Below are positions 63,847 to 64,000 of a stretch of 64,000 nt of DNA, piece after piece (position 1 is the stretch's first letter; each line of letters begins with the position of its first letter). This stretch comes from Streptococcus mitis. Lineage in GTDB: Bacteria; Bacillota; Bacilli; Lactobacillales; Streptococcaceae. The notes under the pieces are model-generated. The model made no database searches and was not told the DNA's origin. It was given only the letters and a program-made list of their open reading frames with translations. Where the stretch lies: positions 1-64,000 of the forward strand of contig NZ_RJOB01000005.1 of NCBI RefSeq assembly GCF_003943935.1, read 5' to 3'. Position numbers and translations under genes: made by a program.

Positions 63847-63927
63847 ATTCTGTGAATAGCTATGCCTACGTTTAGCTATTGAATATTACGAAGTTAGAAA
63901 CTTGGAAGATAGAGAGGATGCGATGTA

Positions 63928-64000
63928 ATGGCTAGAGAAGGCTTTTTTACAGGTCTAGATATTGGAACAAGCTCTGTCAAAGTGCTTGTAGCTGAGCAGA
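63928..64000 (+). CDS. ftsA: Cell division protein FtsA, N-terminus only (window edge)
   Basis: The frame from ATG 63928 reads MAREGFFTGLDIGTSSVKVL and continues past the window. The GLDIGTSSVKVLV motif is the actin-fold phosphate-1 loop of FtsA, which tethers FtsZ to the membrane. The start is preceded by agagaggatgcg. Confidence 0.9.
   Translation, partial: MAREGFFTGLDIGTSSVKVLVAEQ

Overview
The window reads as chromosome of a mitis-group streptococcus (S. mitis, S. pseudopneumoniae or S. pneumoniae). I infer this from near-identity, as I remember it, of many products to pneumococcal proteins (MgrA, AcpS, PrmA, PBP2b, the sialic-acid ABC transporter), from seven BOX-type interspersed repeats (a hallmark of this group), from low GC and from gene order that follows the pneumococcal chromosome over long stretches. 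No replication origin, rRNA operon, CRISPR array or intact prophage is visible.

Layout. 1-2,310: the end of an IS3-type insertion sequence, then a leftward envelope-stress operon (csbD-like, gls24/asp23, a DUF2273 peptide, amaP, glsB-like). 2,310-4,155: an AT-rich operator-like region and mgrA, whose DNA-binding N-terminus is cut off by a one-base loss in an A tract. 4,398-6,230: gene remnants, a quinone-oxidoreductase-like MDR enzyme and its divergent-control Rrf2 regulator. 6,231-9,860: a 3.1 kb segment bracketed by a repeat of the tRNA-Lys 3' end, carrying a membrane/papain-like fusion protein and an AI-2E family transporter, followed by tRNA-Lys and 6S RNA. 9,859-15,794: rarA, DUF3013, Nudix, prmA, rsmE, pepF. 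15,795-23,672: a MITE-like element, a SnoaL-like protein with its HxlR regulator, DUF2785, aquaporin, the queuosine-precursor operon queCDEF with a terminator-bearing leader, thioredoxin, a MarR regulator and an lrgAB-like pair.

23,694-31,941: a frameshifted ABC exporter, an ABC-2 transporter with YtrA-type GntR regulator, then nrdR-dnaB-dnaI-nitroreductase-der. 32,025-33,094: three small membrane proteins, one a truncated tandem duplicate. 33,240-41,432: secA, two tandem DAHP synthases, acpS, alr, recG. 41,433-43,802: BOX copies, a stand-alone 20-residue peptide gene, a thioesterase and an acetylxylan esterase-like hydrolase.

44,123-47,776 holds the most distinctive gene: a 1,217-residue LPXTG-anchored surface protein with two complete trypsin/V8-like protease domains and a six-unit 37-residue repeat stalk. 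It sits where, as I recall, pneumococcus carries its neuraminidase genes. Next is the sialic-acid catabolic cluster (nanE, sugar ABC transporter, yhcH, DUF624, nanA lyase, nanK, nanR), with shared TGAAA-N4-TTTCA operators and cre sites upstream of two of its transcription units. A RelBE/ParDE-type toxin-antitoxin cassette has landed between nanK and nanR, and the 35 bp hairpin in which both genes end is duplicated on either side of it.

57,583-64,000 is cell-wall and division housekeeping: pbp2B (with the T446A substitution next to the SSN motif that is typical of reduced penicillin affinity), recR, ddl, murF, a TIGR02206 membrane protein and the start of ftsA.

The strongest leads for unusual biology are the two-protease surface protein, the toxin-antitoxin insertion inside a duplicated terminator, the queC leader RNA, the 20-residue peptide gene, and the HdeD-like membrane/permuted-papain fusion.
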